41,759 bases of DNA from Planctomycetota bacterium (GCA_021810145.1 JAJZJL010000025.1:1-41759), one strand, 5' to 3'; numbered from the stretch's first letter, positions 18,949 to 28,496 are shown. Notes: generated by a model from the sequence alone, not told the origin. A program made the numbers and translations.

Positions 18949-19419
18949 TGAAATGGTCGGGCGGTCGCTCGGTGAAAGCCGGGAGGAAAGTCCGAACACC
19001 GCAGGGCGCGGTGGTGGGTAATACCCACCCGTTGGCACTGGCGACAGTGCCAATGCGGGAAAGTGCCACAGAGAACATACCGCCGAATTCCGATTCCGTC
19101 GGAATGGCAAGGGTGAAAAGGTGCGGTAAAAGCGCACCGCGGCCATGGTGACATGGCTGGCATGGCAAACCCCACCGGGTGCAAGACCAAATAGGGAATC
19201 GAAGCGCTGGCCCGGCGCGCATTGATCCGCCGCAATATGCCCCCGTCAAGGGTTGGCGGATCAAATAGCATCATGGCCGGCGAAGTTCTTTTCGAAGAAT
19301 CAGCCCAGATGGTGCGTGTAGGTTCCGGGTAGGTTGCTTGAGGCAGACGGTAACGTCTGTCCCAGATCAATGACCGCCGCCCCACGAGGGGCACAGAATT
19401 CGGCTTATAGACCATTTCA
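18949..19419 (+). ncRNA. rnpB: RNase P RNA (class A)
   Basis: Catalytic RNA of RNase P, which matures the 5' ends of tRNAs. Recognised by the universal blocks GAGGAAAGTCCGAACACC (about 18983-19000), AGAGAACATACCGCC, GGGTGAAAAGGTGCGGTAA, GGCAAACCCCACCGGGTGC followed by AAGACCAAATAGGGA, and near the 3' end GATCAATGACCGCC and CACAGAATTCGGCTTATAGA. P1 is formed by TGAAATGGTC (18949-18958) and GACCATTTCA (19410-19419), which fixes both ends and a length of about 471 nt, longer than the usual 350-400 nt. A -10 box lies 7 nt upstream and a terminator directly downstream. ORFs that overlap it on the other strand are spurious. Confidence 0.97.
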
Positions 19420-19424
19420 AAAGC

Positions 19425-19462
19425 GGGCCGCGGTCTGAAAAGATCGCGGCCCGGCCATTTTA
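19425..19462 (+). terminator. rho-independent terminator of rnpB
   Basis: Stem GGGCCGCGGTC / GATCGCGGCCC (11 bp with one G-U pair, 6-nt loop) followed by an ATTTTA tract. It lies a few nucleotides after the P1 3' strand. Confidence 0.75.
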
Positions 19463-19551
19463 TCCGCGGAAATCGTGCGTCATGGCATGGTTAAGAGAAG
19501 GCCAGCCTCAGAGACGTCCGACGTTTACACATTCGCAAAGTTAAACGACGT

Positions 19552-20694
19552 TTATTGATAAAACGCCAGGAGCGTATCGGCGATGCGCTGGATTTGCGCA
19601 TCGGTGAGTTCCGGAAATACCGGCAAGGCCAAAACTTCGCGGCAGGCCTGCTCAGAAGCCGGAAAGGCCCCCTCCTTGTACCCCAAATCCTCGAAGCATT
19701 CCTGCAGATGCAGCGGCCGGGGGTAATAAACAACCGATCCGATGCCGTGCTTCTGCAGATGCTCTCTGGCCGCATCCCGGCGGGGAATGCGAATCACATA
19801 CTGGTGATACACATGATGCGTACCGGGTATCTCCGCTGGTGCCATGATGTCCGAATTTTTAAATCGTGATGAGTAATAGGCCGCGATCTGCCGCCGGCGA
19901 TTATTCCAGTTATCAAGATATTTCAATTTTACATTCAGTACCGCGCATTGAATGCCGTCAAGCCGAAAATTGCCGCCGACAAAAGCATGATGGTAACGGC
20001 TGGTTTCCCCATGTTGCCGGGTTTGTTCCAGACGTGTGGCCAGGGCGGGATCACGAACAATCACCGCGCCGGCATCGCCGGCGGCTCCAAGATTTTTAGT
20101 GGGATAAAACGAAAGACACGCGGTGCGGCCAAGTTCTCCGGGAACCCTTCCGCGGCTGTCTCGAGCCCCAATACACTGAGCCGCATCTTCCACGATCATT
20201 AAATTGTGCTTACCGCATAACTCCGCCAATGGGTCCATTTCACACATTTGACCGAACAGGTGAACGGGAATAATGGCCTTGCACCGCGAATCGGCAACCG
20301 CGTGAATGGCATCGGTTCGCATGAGAAATGTCGCCGGATCAATATCCACAAATACGGGCCTTGCGCCGGCTCGGCTGATACAACCCGCGGTGGCAAAAAA
20401 GGTAAACGGCGTGGTGATGACTTTATCGCCGGGCTTTATGTTTAATGCCATCAGCGAAGCCAATATTGCATCCGTGCCGCTGGAAACTGCGATGGCTCGG
20501 GCGTTGAATCGCAAGCCAAGATGGTGTTCAAATTCCTTCAATGCCTTGCCGCCGATATATTCGGTGGAATCCAGCACACTGCGAACGGCGGATTCAATTT
20601 CCGCACGCAAGCTTTGATACTGCGTCAAAATTTCAAACATGGGAATCGAAGAAGCATTTTCAACCGAGGATTTTGCAGTGTTCATTACCGACAT
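19552..20694 (-). CDS. DegT/DnrJ/EryC1/StrS family sugar aminotransferase
   Basis: PLP enzyme of 380 residues that transaminates nucleotide-linked keto-sugars, for surface polysaccharide or LPS sugars. Motifs seen: SSGTDAILASLMAL near 72-85, TPFTFFATAG near 100, VEDAAQCIGA near 175, and SFYPTKNLGAAGDAGA with the PLP-binding lysine. HAFVGGNFRLDGIQCAVLN and the C-terminal YYPRPLHLQECF are also typical. The start at 20694 (MSVMNTAKSS) is plausible, but a shorter start at MFEILTQYQSLR would fit the family equally. It converges on rnpB and is divergent from kdsD, so it is not in the KDO operon, although its product may act on the same lipopolysaccharide. Confidence 0.9.
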   Translation of the reverse strand: MSVMNTAKSSVENASSIPMFEILTQYQSLRAEIESAVRSVLDSTEYIGGKALKEFEHHLGLRFNARAIAVSSGTDAILASLMALNIKPGDKVITTPFTFFATAGCISRAGARPVFVDIDPATFLMRTDAIHAVADSRCKAIIPVHLFGQMCEMDPLAELCGKHNLMIVEDAAQCIGARDSRGRVPGELGRTACLSFYPTKNLGAAGDAGAVIVRDPALATRLEQTRQHGETSRYHHAFVGGNFRLDGIQCAVLNVKLKYLDNWNNRRRQIAAYYSSRFKNSDIMAPAEIPGTHHVYHQYVIRIPRRDAAREHLQKHGIGSVVYYPRPLHLQECFEDLGYKEGAFPASEQACREVLALPVFPELTDAQIQRIADTLLAFYQ

Positions 20695-21113
20695 TCATTT
20701 CTCCAATTCAAGGCCAACGGCCCTTGCCAGAATGCTACGGCAACATCACGCGGATGTCCATGCGATAAGTACGGCTAAAATACAGCCGCAGATGTCCGGA
20801 GACACAAAGGCCCCGCCAATTACATTCCCAAGCTGTGCAACGAACGGGAACGCCGGATGAGCATTGCCGTCAGCAAATCTGCGGCTCACCGGTATGGCGC
20901 GGTTAAGATTCTGCGCCCGGCGAACTGTTCCAGAGTCACCGGCAAATCAATACCGCCGCAGATTATTTGATCCATTACATTAAGTGCGGGAAGTGCGGGC
21001 CAACCGATTTATTCCCGGTTAGACCCTCAGACAGGCTGCAAAAGGCAATGTTTTCGCATTCTGATCCCCTGCACGCTGGCAGCGATACCGGGAATCGTAT
21101 ATCGTAAAACATT
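20695..21113. other. divergent intergenic region, aminotransferase/kdsD
   Basis: 419 bp with no gene I can support. It must contain promoters for both directions. A TATATC (21098-21103) lies 10 nt before the kdsD ATG and might be its -10 box. A 9-nt direct repeat AAGTGCGGG occurs near 20980. I see no hairpin with a T-tract. Confidence 0.4.
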
Positions 21114-22148
21114 ATGCAGACGCCTTCGGCCGATGTGCCGGTACATTCGATCTCTTCGCGGCAGCTTCTAACCGATGCGCAAGGTGTTGTGCGCTCCGAA
21201 GCCGCTACGCTGTTGCAGGTCGCCGAACGCCTCGATAAGGCATTTCCCGCCGCAATTGAGTTGATATATCGCTGCACCGGAACGGATCTTCCGGGAACCG
21301 TGGTTGTCAGCGGCGTGGGTAAATCAGGTCTGGCGGGGCAACGTATCAGCGCAAGCTTTGCCAGCACTGGCACGCCATCGCATTTTTTGCATCCGGTGGA
21401 AGCTCTGCATGGCGATTTAGGCCGTGTACGGCGAACCGATGTGGCCTTATTGCTCTCCTATGGGGGGGAAACCGATGAATTGACGCGATTGATGGATCAT
21501 CTGAAGCGCGTGGGCGTTCCGACCATTGCGATAACGAGTCGGCCCGACAGCACACTGGGCCGACTTTCGGATATATGCATTGTCTTGGGAGCCATTGAAG
21601 AAGCCTGTCCGCTGCGGCTGGCCCCTACTACCAGCATAACGTGCATGAATGCTCTGGGCGACGCCCTGGTATTGGGTGTAATGAGCCTGCGAAAATTTTC
21701 AGCGGAGGATTTTGCGGCGTTTCATCCGGCAGGGTCACTGGGGCGAAAACTCCTGCGGGTAAGGGAAGTAATGAGCTTTAAAATTGGCGAAAATCTTTCC
21801 GTGGTCAGCGAAGCCATGACACTTCGACAGGCCATGGCAATGGAAGAATTGCCGGGCAGACGAGCCGGGGCCATGATTGTGATTAATGCTCAGGGGCTTC
21901 TGGCGGGTATATTTACCGATGGGGACCTGCGGCGGCGTTTGCGGCAATCGGCCAATGTGCTGGATATGCCCATGCGCGAGGTAATGACGGCAAATCCGAA
22001 ACGTGTGGATGCCGAAGCACTGGCCAGCGAGGCGCTGGCGCTGATGAATAAACATCGTATTGATGAGTTACCGGTGGTGGATTCCCAAAACCGGCCGGTA
22101 GGTTTGATAGATGTGCAGGATGTGGTAAGCCTGCGAATTGTGGAATAG
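21114..22148 (+). CDS. kdsD: D-arabinose 5-phosphate isomerase (KpsF/GutQ type)
   Basis: Converts ribulose 5-phosphate to arabinose 5-phosphate, the first committed step to KDO of lipopolysaccharide. 344 residues. The SIS domain is seen in VVSGVGKSGLAGQRISASFA near 62-81, followed by GTPSHFLHPVEALHGDLGRV near 85-104 and LLSYGGETDEL; FHPAGSLGRKLL closes the isomerase part. Two CBS domains fill the C-terminus (near 218-270 and 285-340, with EVMTANPKRVDAEALASEAL). No Shine-Dalgarno sequence is evident before the ATG at 21114, and a possible -10 box is very close, so the leader may be very short. kdsC follows 49 bp downstream, as in Enterobacteria. Confidence 0.93.
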   Translation: MQTPSADVPVHSISSRQLLTDAQGVVRSEAATLLQVAERLDKAFPAAIELIYRCTGTDLPGTVVVSGVGKSGLAGQRISASFASTGTPSHFLHPVEALHGDLGRVRRTDVALLLSYGGETDELTRLMDHLKRVGVPTIAITSRPDSTLGRLSDICIVLGAIEEACPLRLAPTTSITCMNALGDALVLGVMSLRKFSAEDFAAFHPAGSLGRKLLRVREVMSFKIGENLSVVSEAMTLRQAMAMEELPGRRAGAMIVINAQGLLAGIFTDGDLRRRLRQSANVLDMPMREVMTANPKRVDAEALASEALALMNKHRIDELPVVDSQNRPVGLIDVQDVVSLRIVE

Positions 22149-22197
22149 ACGCAGTACGGCCTTAAAAGGCCGCCTCGACCAAAGGAGTGTATTTCTG

Positions 22198-22734
22198 ATG
22201 AACGAATTGGAAAAATCAGCCGTCCGGGGCTTCACGCCGGAAATTCAACTGTTAATCATGGATGTTGACGGCGTACTGACGGATGGCGGCATTATCCGTG
22301 ATGACAGCGGACAACAGATCAAGCGGTTTCATGTGCGCGACGGTACAGGCATTGTGTGCTGGCGCAAACTGAACCGGCATGTTGCATTGATCACCGGCAA
22401 GGAAAGCATGGTCGTGCAGCATCGTGCGGAAGAACTGGGCATACAATATGTTTATCAGAATGTCAGTAACAAACTCGATATTTACAATGATCTGTTGCAA
22501 CAACTCGGTTACACCGATGCGCAAAGCGCGTATATTGGTGATGATCTGCCGGACTTGCCGGTGATGCGGAAATGCGGATGCCCGATAGCCGTGGCTGATG
22601 CGGCTGAAGAGGTACGCGCGGCGGCACGGTATGTGACAAAATTCCCAGGCGGATATGGAGCCGTGCGCGATGCGATCGAATGGATGTGTCGGGGAATGAA
22701 TTTATGGGATCAGGTCCTGGCGCGATACCAGTGA
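22198..22734 (+). CDS. kdsC: KDO-8-phosphate phosphatase
   Basis: HAD-superfamily phosphatase (C0 type, no cap) that dephosphorylates KDO-8-phosphate. The ATG at 22198 has AAGGAG 10 nt upstream and gives 178 residues, the family size. Longer in-frame starts overlap kdsD and add unrelated residues. Catalytic motif I is MDVDGVLTDGG (Asp nucleophile and DxD); motif II ALITGKES, motif III Lys before LDIYNDLLQQLGY, motif IV YIGDDLPDLPVM. It follows kdsD and precedes the LptC/LptA-like gene by 66 bp, the order seen in the enterobacterial kdsD-kdsC-lptC cluster. The kdsA and kdsB genes are not in the window. Confidence 0.93.
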   Translation: MNELEKSAVRGFTPEIQLLIMDVDGVLTDGGIIRDDSGQQIKRFHVRDGTGIVCWRKLNRHVALITGKESMVVQHRAEELGIQYVYQNVSNKLDIYNDLLQQLGYTDAQSAYIGDDLPDLPVMRKCGCPIAVADAAEEVRAAARYVTKFPGGYGAVRDAIEWMCRGMNLWDQVLARYQ

Positions 22735-22800
22735 ATGCAGGGTGTGCAACATGCAAGTTGGAATACTGGAGTCAGGAGATAAACGCGGGAGTCTTTCTTT

Positions 22801-25800
22801 TTGAGTTCAGTGCAACGCAAATTTCTGCTTTATATCAGCGGGCTGATTGTGGCCCTGGGTGTGTTTCTCTGGTTGAAGGGCCAATTTTTCCCTTCGGGTG
22901 AACGCGGCGGTGATCAGTCTATTAAGCCGCTGAACATTGTACAGGGGACCGGTGCCACACACATTTCCGTTGAAAATCGCAATCCCCAGGGTGTGCTGGA
23001 ATATGTCATGCGGGCGAATCTGGCCAAGCCTGTCGGGGGCGGAGAATATCAACTCATCAAACCGGAACTGCAGTTTTATACCGCCAAGGGACAGTCGATT
23101 CTTGTCGACAGCGATACAGGCGATGTCGTGGTAGGCGCTGCCGGCGGAGGCGGAGCCGGTGCAGGACAAATCGGGAGCTTTGGCAATCCGTATTTGCGCA
23201 AGGGAACGCTGACGGGGCATGTGACCATTACTACCGGCCCACTGAATTCCTTCAAGCGGGGCGTGCTGGCGCGGCAGCCCGGGCAGATACAAATGACACT
23301 CGGCAGGCCGCTGCATTTTGATTATCAGCAGGGATTGCTGACCAGCCGGGGGACGGTGAGTGTCCGCGGTGATCAACTGCAGTTTGACGGCTCGGATTTA
23401 ACAGTCGAAATCAATACCGCCAATAAGACGCTTGAAGATTTACAAATTGCGCGTGGCAGAAAGCTGGTAATCAGTGGATTGTTCCATCAATCGGCACCCG
23501 CATCGCCGGCTGCCGCTGCAAAACCTTCAGCCACCCAATCCGCTTCCGCCCGTACAGCCAGGAATAACAGTAAGGGATTGACCAAGCCGGTCAAGGCCGT
23601 GCTGACAACCTACGCACTGAGTTTTGGCCGCCACGTTCAAGTGGCACTGGGCGCGCAGACGATGCTGGCGAATCGTTTGCGGCTGTATTTTCAGACCGCG
23701 GCAAAGGCTCCGACAGGGGCCGGAGGTCCTGGCACCGCCGCTGAAGAGCAAAGCAGCACCAACAGCACACCTCCGGCGAAAAGAACCCGTCCGTCGCAAC
23801 ATGCTGTTTCTAAAGCGAAAAGCCCTGCATTGGTCATACACTGGACTGGACCGCTGGCATTGCGCCCTATACGTCATTCACCGGTGGTTCTGGCTGGCAG
23901 CCGAGATGTATTTCTTCAGGCCACAGGCGACCCGGGAAAACCAGTGGTCATGCACGATGGCCCCACTCGAACGGGCTTTGCAGGAAAGGTGACATACGAT
24001 TCCGCCCAACAGGATGTCACGATGCAGACAACAGGAAAAGAACCGGTGAAACTTCGGGATAAGGCCATGGGTTCCATTACCTGTGAAACACTGGTATACA
24101 GCAACCTAACGCATCGTGCCACACTCACCGGTCCGGGATTCTTTCAAATGACCGGTGCGGGAGGCGGCCAAAATCCATGGCATGGATCCTGGCTCAAGCA
24201 ACTGGCCGTCCGGCTGGCACCATCGCAGAATACATCTAAGTCCACAACTCCGGCGATTGGACAAGGTAAATTGGCGGTTAAGGAAATTATGCTCAGCGGC
24301 GCGGCGGCCTTGACCAATAATCAGACGTCCCTGCACGCTCAAACATTTACCGCCCGGTTCATACAGATTGCTGGCAAGCACTCGGGCAGCGCATTAAGTT
24401 ATTTTTCGGCTGATGGAGATGTGGCGATTTCATCGGCCAATGCGGGCCTGCCATCAGCGGATGCAAACCGCATGTCATGCCGACATCTGGTCCTTCTTAC
24501 CCGGCAAGCCGCTGCGCACAGCGCTCCGGTGCCGGCTGAATTGCAGGCTGCGGATCATATTGCACTGACTTTTTACCAGAAGCCCACCAAAAGCGGCGGC
24601 ATTCCGGAAAAATTTAACATTACTGGAGGCATGCTTCGTGCCAGATTGATAAGCCGCAGCGGCTTGCACACGGCGGAAACGGGCGCTGCAGCAGACAATC
24701 TCGGTGGACGATATACGATCGGCCGCTTCCGGATATGGAAGAATACCGTTGTCCATATTTATCATATCGGCCGTCCAATTACGGCTACCGCATATGAACT
24801 ATCCGGCGATCGCGCGGCGGGCACGGCGACACTGCGGTCGGACAGCAAAGGAAGCATCGAATCGACCATTTATCAAGGAGCGGATTGGCTCAAGGGGCGG
24901 ACGATCACATTGCAACGCAAGCTTGAGCAGGTGACGGTTCCGGGGGCCGGAGAATTGAGCATGCCGGAATCATCCAAAGCCGCACAACCGCGCGTGGAGG
25001 TGTCATGGCTGAAACAGATGCGGTATTCAGCCAAAATCAAGCAGGCGAAACTTGCCGGGAACGTGCGTGTAGCGCTTGTGGGACGGCCCGACCAGCACAG
25101 CAGCTTACAAGCCCCCTCCATGCTGATTCATTTTCAGCGACGTAAGACGGATCACAACGCGATGAAACTGGCACAGTTAATTGCCTCGGGTCCGATGGGC
25201 CGATACACCGTCGTGGCGCGTGATGCCAGCTATGGCAAAACCGGAACGCTCCTTACGCGTATGCGACTGAATTGCCCCAAACTCATTTACAATGCGGTTG
25301 AAGGATTACTGAAAATTCCCGCCGCCGGCGAAATGGTTCTGGAAGACTACCGCCCCGCCACGACTGCCAACACTGCGCAACAACGCGGTCAAAGCGGGTT
25401 TTCATGGGCGCATGAACTCACCTATAACGCCAGGACCGGACTGGTTAATCTGCGCGGTAAGGTACACCTGCGGTTCCGCCCCACCAAACCATTACCCACG
25501 CCCACAACAGCGGCCGTTGGTAACGCTGCAAGTCACAATTCCGGCATGGTATTGCTGGATGCCGATGAGATTCTGGCGAAATTAAATCATACCGGCCCGG
25601 CGGCCAGGAATGGCGTGGATCTGGGCATGGGCGGACCAACGCGGTTGCAACATGTGACCGCGAATACTGCTGAACTGCAAGTCAGCGGCCTGAACTTGGC
25701 CGCCGGTATGCTGACATTTGATGCTGCCACCGAAATAGCGCAGGCGTATGGTCTTAATGGCCAAAATGCCATTTTCTCCAATGCCAGCGGAAGTATTCAT

Positions 25801-25890
25801 GGCCAGGCGCGTCACATTATCTGGAATCTCTCCAAGACCAGTGGAGGCGTGACACTCATTGAACCGGTTGGAACCGCGAATTTGCCGTAA
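22801..25890 (+). CDS. giant LptC/LptA-like lipopolysaccharide transport protein
   Basis: 1029 residues with one N-terminal membrane helix (about 8-26, LLYISGLIVALGVFLWL), then a long beta-rich periplasmic part. The early region (GVLEYVMRANLAKPVG..YQLIKPELQFYTAKG) has the look of LptC, and repeated units such as KGTLTGHVTITTG, SRGTVSVRGDQLQFDGSDLT and KLAGNVRVAL resemble the LptA/OstA fold. Low-complexity Ala/Thr/Pro linkers lie near 235-260 and 315-345. It would bridge lipopolysaccharide across the periplasm. A TTG start is supported by GGGAG 9 nt upstream. Enterobacterial LptC and LptA are only about 190 residues each, so this is a fused or expanded form. No LptB follows. The family call rests on pattern and context. 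Confidence 0.7.
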   Translation: MSSVQRKFLLYISGLIVALGVFLWLKGQFFPSGERGGDQSIKPLNIVQGTGATHISVENRNPQGVLEYVMRANLAKPVGGGEYQLIKPELQFYTAKGQSILVDSDTGDVVVGAAGGGGAGAGQIGSFGNPYLRKGTLTGHVTITTGPLNSFKRGVLARQPGQIQMTLGRPLHFDYQQGLLTSRGTVSVRGDQLQFDGSDLTVEINTANKTLEDLQIARGRKLVISGLFHQSAPASPAAAAKPSATQSASARTARNNSKGLTKPVKAVLTTYALSFGRHVQVALGAQTMLANRLRLYFQTAAKAPTGAGGPGTAAEEQSSTNSTPPAKRTRPSQHAVSKAKSPALVIHWTGPLALRPIRHSPVVLAGSRDVFLQATGDPGKPVVMHDGPTRTGFAGKVTYDSAQQDVTMQTTGKEPVKLRDKAMGSITCETLVYSNLTHRATLTGPGFFQMTGAGGGQNPWHGSWLKQLAVRLAPSQNTSKSTTPAIGQGKLAVKEIMLSGAAALTNNQTSLHAQTFTARFIQIAGKHSGSALSYFSADGDVAISSANAGLPSADANRMSCRHLVLLTRQAAAHSAPVPAELQAADHIALTFYQKPTKSGGIPEKFNITGGMLRARLISRSGLHTAETGAAADNLGGRYTIGRFRIWKNTVVHIYHIGRPITATAYELSGDRAAGTATLRSDSKGSIESTIYQGADWLKGRTITLQRKLEQVTVPGAGELSMPESSKAAQPRVEVSWLKQMRYSAKIKQAKLAGNVRVALVGRPDQHSSLQAPSMLIHFQRRKTDHNAMKLAQLIASGPMGRYTVVARDASYGKTGTLLTRMRLNCPKLIYNAVEGLLKIPAAGEMVLEDYRPATTANTAQQRGQSGFSWAHELTYNARTGLVNLRGKVHLRFRPTKPLPTPTTAAVGNAASHNSGMVLLDADEILAKLNHTGPAARNGVDLGMGGPTRLQHVTANTAELQVSGLNLAAGMLTFDAATEIAQAYGLNGQNAIFSNASGSIHGQARHIIWNLSKTSGGVTLIEPVGTANLP

Positions 25891-26144
25891 ATGTTTTACC
25901 GTGAGTCTTACACGATGGCAAGCCTGGAAGCGTCCGTTCAAATAAGCGTCATGCAACATGCCGTTATCGCAACTTGAATATCCGGGGTCGATACGTCATC
26001 GCCAGGCGACTGCTACGCATTGCCCTCAGATTTTGAGGCGGAAAACGGAGGTATCCGTTACACCCGCCAAGGGTGTCGGCGGTTGTCACTGCGGCTGGTT
26101 GCGGGAAGCGTGGATGACACCTCACTAACATCTTCGCACAGAAT

Positions 26145-27515
26145 CTATTGGCGGGCCAGAGCGGTAAAAATTTCGCCGCGTTGCTCATAATTGGTGAATT
26201 GATCATAAGAAGCGCATCCCGGAGATAAGAGCACAGAGTTGAATAACTTTGAACCGGGGTTTGGTTTCGTGATCCAGTTTTTGGCGCAGGTTACGGCCCC
26301 CTCAAGCGTATCGGCATACATGGCGTATTCTCGCGAAGCTCCCGCCGCAATGGTTCCGGCAATCAATGCCGGTCCGGTTGCGCCAATTCCCAGCACCGCT
26401 GCGGCGCTATGCGCCAATTTGCGGCAGAATTCTGTCATATCCGCATGCTTGTCATAACCGCCGACAATGCAAATAAAGGTCTTTTTCTCCAGAGCGGCCA
26501 AAGCCGTTATCGCCGCCTCGGGAGTGGTGGCTTTGGAATCATTAAACCATTGCACGCCGCTGGAACTGGTATGCACCAACTGCAAACGATGAGGAAGGCC
26601 CGGAAATTGTGCCAGAGCTGTCGATGCGGCGGGAGTGTGCGCCGCCAGGCCAACGGCCTGCAACACCGCAAGGGCGGCGCGGGCATTGGACTGATTGTGA
26701 CGTCCCGGAACCGCAAGCTCGATGTCTTGCTTATTTTCCAAGTGATAGTATGTGACCCGGGCAGCAGTAACGTCGGCCCAAGTTCGGACAATCGAATCAT
26801 CGCCATTGAGAATGGCCCAATCATCCGCATGTTGAAAACGCAGCATATTCTGTTTGGCGGCGGCATAATTTTCCAACGTGCCGTGCCGATCAAGATGATT
26901 CCCTGCCAGATTTGTTACAACGGCAACATGCGGAGAAAGACGTATCCATGGCAGGTCTTCAAGCATAAAGCTCGAAAGCTCCAGAACCACAAAATCATCA
27001 GGCTTGATATCCTCCAGATTGGCGAGAAGCGACTGGCCAATGTTACCGCCCAACCAGCAGGTTCGACCGCTGCGACTGCTTTTTAATGCCGCGGTAATGG
27101 CGAGATGGATCATGGCTGTGGTGGTGGATTTACCGACGCTGCCGGTAACGCCAATGATTGGGGCCGGGCAATGTTGCATGAAAATATTAATCTCAGTGGT
27201 CATGGCAATGTGTTTGTTCAGTGCCCGTTGAAAGAATTCAGAACGGGCTTTATCAACCGCCGGATTGACTACCAGCAGGTCGCAGGAATTGAGAATATCG
27301 GGATCATGGCCGCCAAGCTGAAAGGTTATGGGAAAATCGGCGAGTTGAGCAATACTGGATTGCAGTTTTTCCCGCGGTTCCTGATCGGTAACCGTCACAT
27401 TGGCTCCTTGCCGGCTCAGCCATCGGGCAACACCAACCCCACCGCCAAAGCGTCCCAACCCCATAACCACGACGCGCTTACCACGCAAATTACCGCTAAC
27501 CTGTTGTTTTGTCAT
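26145..27515 (-). CDS. murD: UDP-N-acetylmuramoylalanine--D-glutamate ligase
   Basis: Cytosolic ATP-dependent Mur ligase that adds D-Glu to UDP-MurNAc-L-Ala for peptidoglycan. 456 residues, normal for MurD. The Rossmann-like N-terminal domain has VVVMGLGRFGGGVGVARWL. The P-loop near 122-131 reads GVTGSVGKST, where most Mur ligases have GTNGK; the Asn is replaced by Val. LELSSFMLEDL, NLAGNHLDRHGTLENY and the C-terminal LPHRLQLV and NDSKATTPEAAITAL complete the signature. It is last in a - strand run, 33 bp after pyrF. No other mur gene is in the window. Confidence 0.93.
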   Translation of the reverse strand: MTKQQVSGNLRGKRVVVMGLGRFGGGVGVARWLSRQGANVTVTDQEPREKLQSSIAQLADFPITFQLGGHDPDILNSCDLLVVNPAVDKARSEFFQRALNKHIAMTTEINIFMQHCPAPIIGVTGSVGKSTTTAMIHLAITAALKSSRSGRTCWLGGNIGQSLLANLEDIKPDDFVVLELSSFMLEDLPWIRLSPHVAVVTNLAGNHLDRHGTLENYAAAKQNMLRFQHADDWAILNGDDSIVRTWADVTAARVTYYHLENKQDIELAVPGRHNQSNARAALAVLQAVGLAAHTPAASTALAQFPGLPHRLQLVHTSSSGVQWFNDSKATTPEAAITALAALEKKTFICIVGGYDKHADMTEFCRKLAHSAAAVLGIGATGPALIAGTIAAGASREYAMYADTLEGAVTCAKNWITKPNPGSKLFNSVLLSPGCASYDQFTNYEQRGEIFTALARQ

Positions 27516-27548
27516 ACTGAAAAGCCATCCGTGCCGTAAATGTGAACC

Positions 27549-28496
27549 TTATTGAAAAGCCTTAATCGCATCAGCAATTTGAGCTTTGGTTTCAACGACC
27601 GCCCGTTGCACGGCTGTTGTCCATTGCGCGGAGGGAATATCCGCGTAGCGGCTTTCACGGTGGGCAAAAATAATTGACCGGCTGGCGGAGATCACAGCGC
27701 CCTGGCCGTCAGCATTAAACGCGGGCACGCAATCGGCAAGGCTGCCGCCCTGAGCGCCGATTCCGGGGATAAGAAACAGCGTGTGGGGCATGGCTTGTCG
27801 AATTTGCGCAATGGCCGTACCGCTGGTAGCCCCTACCACCGCTCCGAGGCTGTTGAATCCGCATTGCCCGCGTGACGTGCCACCCCATTTTTCAATCAAT
27901 TCCGCAACGTGCAAAAATACAGGACGGCCATCAGCGGCAGGAATTTCCTGTATCTGCCCCGCACTGGCGTTACTGGTGCGTAAAAGGGCGAAAGCCCCTT
28001 TCCCCTGCACCCTGGCAACATCCATAAACGGTGTGATACCATCAATGCCAAAATAGGTATTAATGGTAATGGCATCGGGACCAGTGGTGGTATCCGTATC
28101 CTGCCATTTGCAGTCAGCCAAATTACCAAGGGCATATTGTGTGGAAGTATGGCCGATGTCGCCGCGTTTAACATCGCCGATTACCAATAGTCCGTGTCCA
28201 TGAGCCTCCTGCACGAGGTTGTAGTATGCCTCAACGCCGTCCCAGAGATAACGCTCAAAATAGGCGATGTTGATTTTTACCGCCGGAACATGCGGTGCCA
28301 CGGCGCGAATAACCTTTCGTCCAAATTCCGAAATCGCATCGACACATGCCGCACAGGAACTGCCGTCACTGAAGCCCGGTTGCTTGAGGATCGCGGGCGG
28401 GAGATTTTCATAAACCGGATCGAGTCCGACAATAAGCGGGGTTCTTTTCTCACGAATGGCACCGGTGAGGCGATCGGCAAAATGATTGGTTCCCAC
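27549..28496 (-). CDS. pyrF: orotidine 5'-phosphate decarboxylase, type 2
   Basis: Last step of UMP synthesis. I choose the GTG at 28496 (315 residues, beginning MGTNHFADRLTGAIREK), which follows AGGAA by about 6 nt. Upstream in-frame ATGs would run back through the intergenic gap into tatC and add unrelated residues. The active-site motif is VIGDVKRGDIGHTSTQYA, the type 2 pattern with catalytic Asp-Lys-Asp; GLDPVYENLPPAI at the N-terminus and FLIPGIGAQGG near the C-terminus are also typical. It lies between tatC and murD in a - strand run. Confidence 0.93.
   Translation of the reverse strand: MGTNHFADRLTGAIREKRTPLIVGLDPVYENLPPAILKQPGFSDGSSCAACVDAISEFGRKVIRAVAPHVPAVKINIAYFERYLWDGVEAYYNLVQEAHGHGLLVIGDVKRGDIGHTSTQYALGNLADCKWQDTDTTTGPDAITINTYFGIDGITPFMDVARVQGKGAFALLRTSNASAGQIQEIPAADGRPVFLHVAELIEKWGGTSRGQCGFNSLGAVVGATSGTAIAQIRQAMPHTLFLIPGIGAQGGSLADCVPAFNADGQGAVISASRSIIFAHRESRYADIPSAQWTTAVQRAVVETKAQIADAIKAFQ

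Noticed and set aside
18921-19415. A 164-residue - strand ORF and two shorter ones across the RNase P RNA.
   Set aside because: They cover a well-defined structured RNA with all universal blocks; no protein family resemblance.
22157-22172. CGGCCTT-AA-AAGGCCG hairpin between kdsD and kdsC as a terminator.
   Set aside because: The loop would be only 2 nt, no T-tract follows, and the two genes are expected to be co-transcribed.
26409-27086. A 225-residue ORF opposite murD.
   Set aside because: Antisense shadow; murD is intact and recognised along its whole length.
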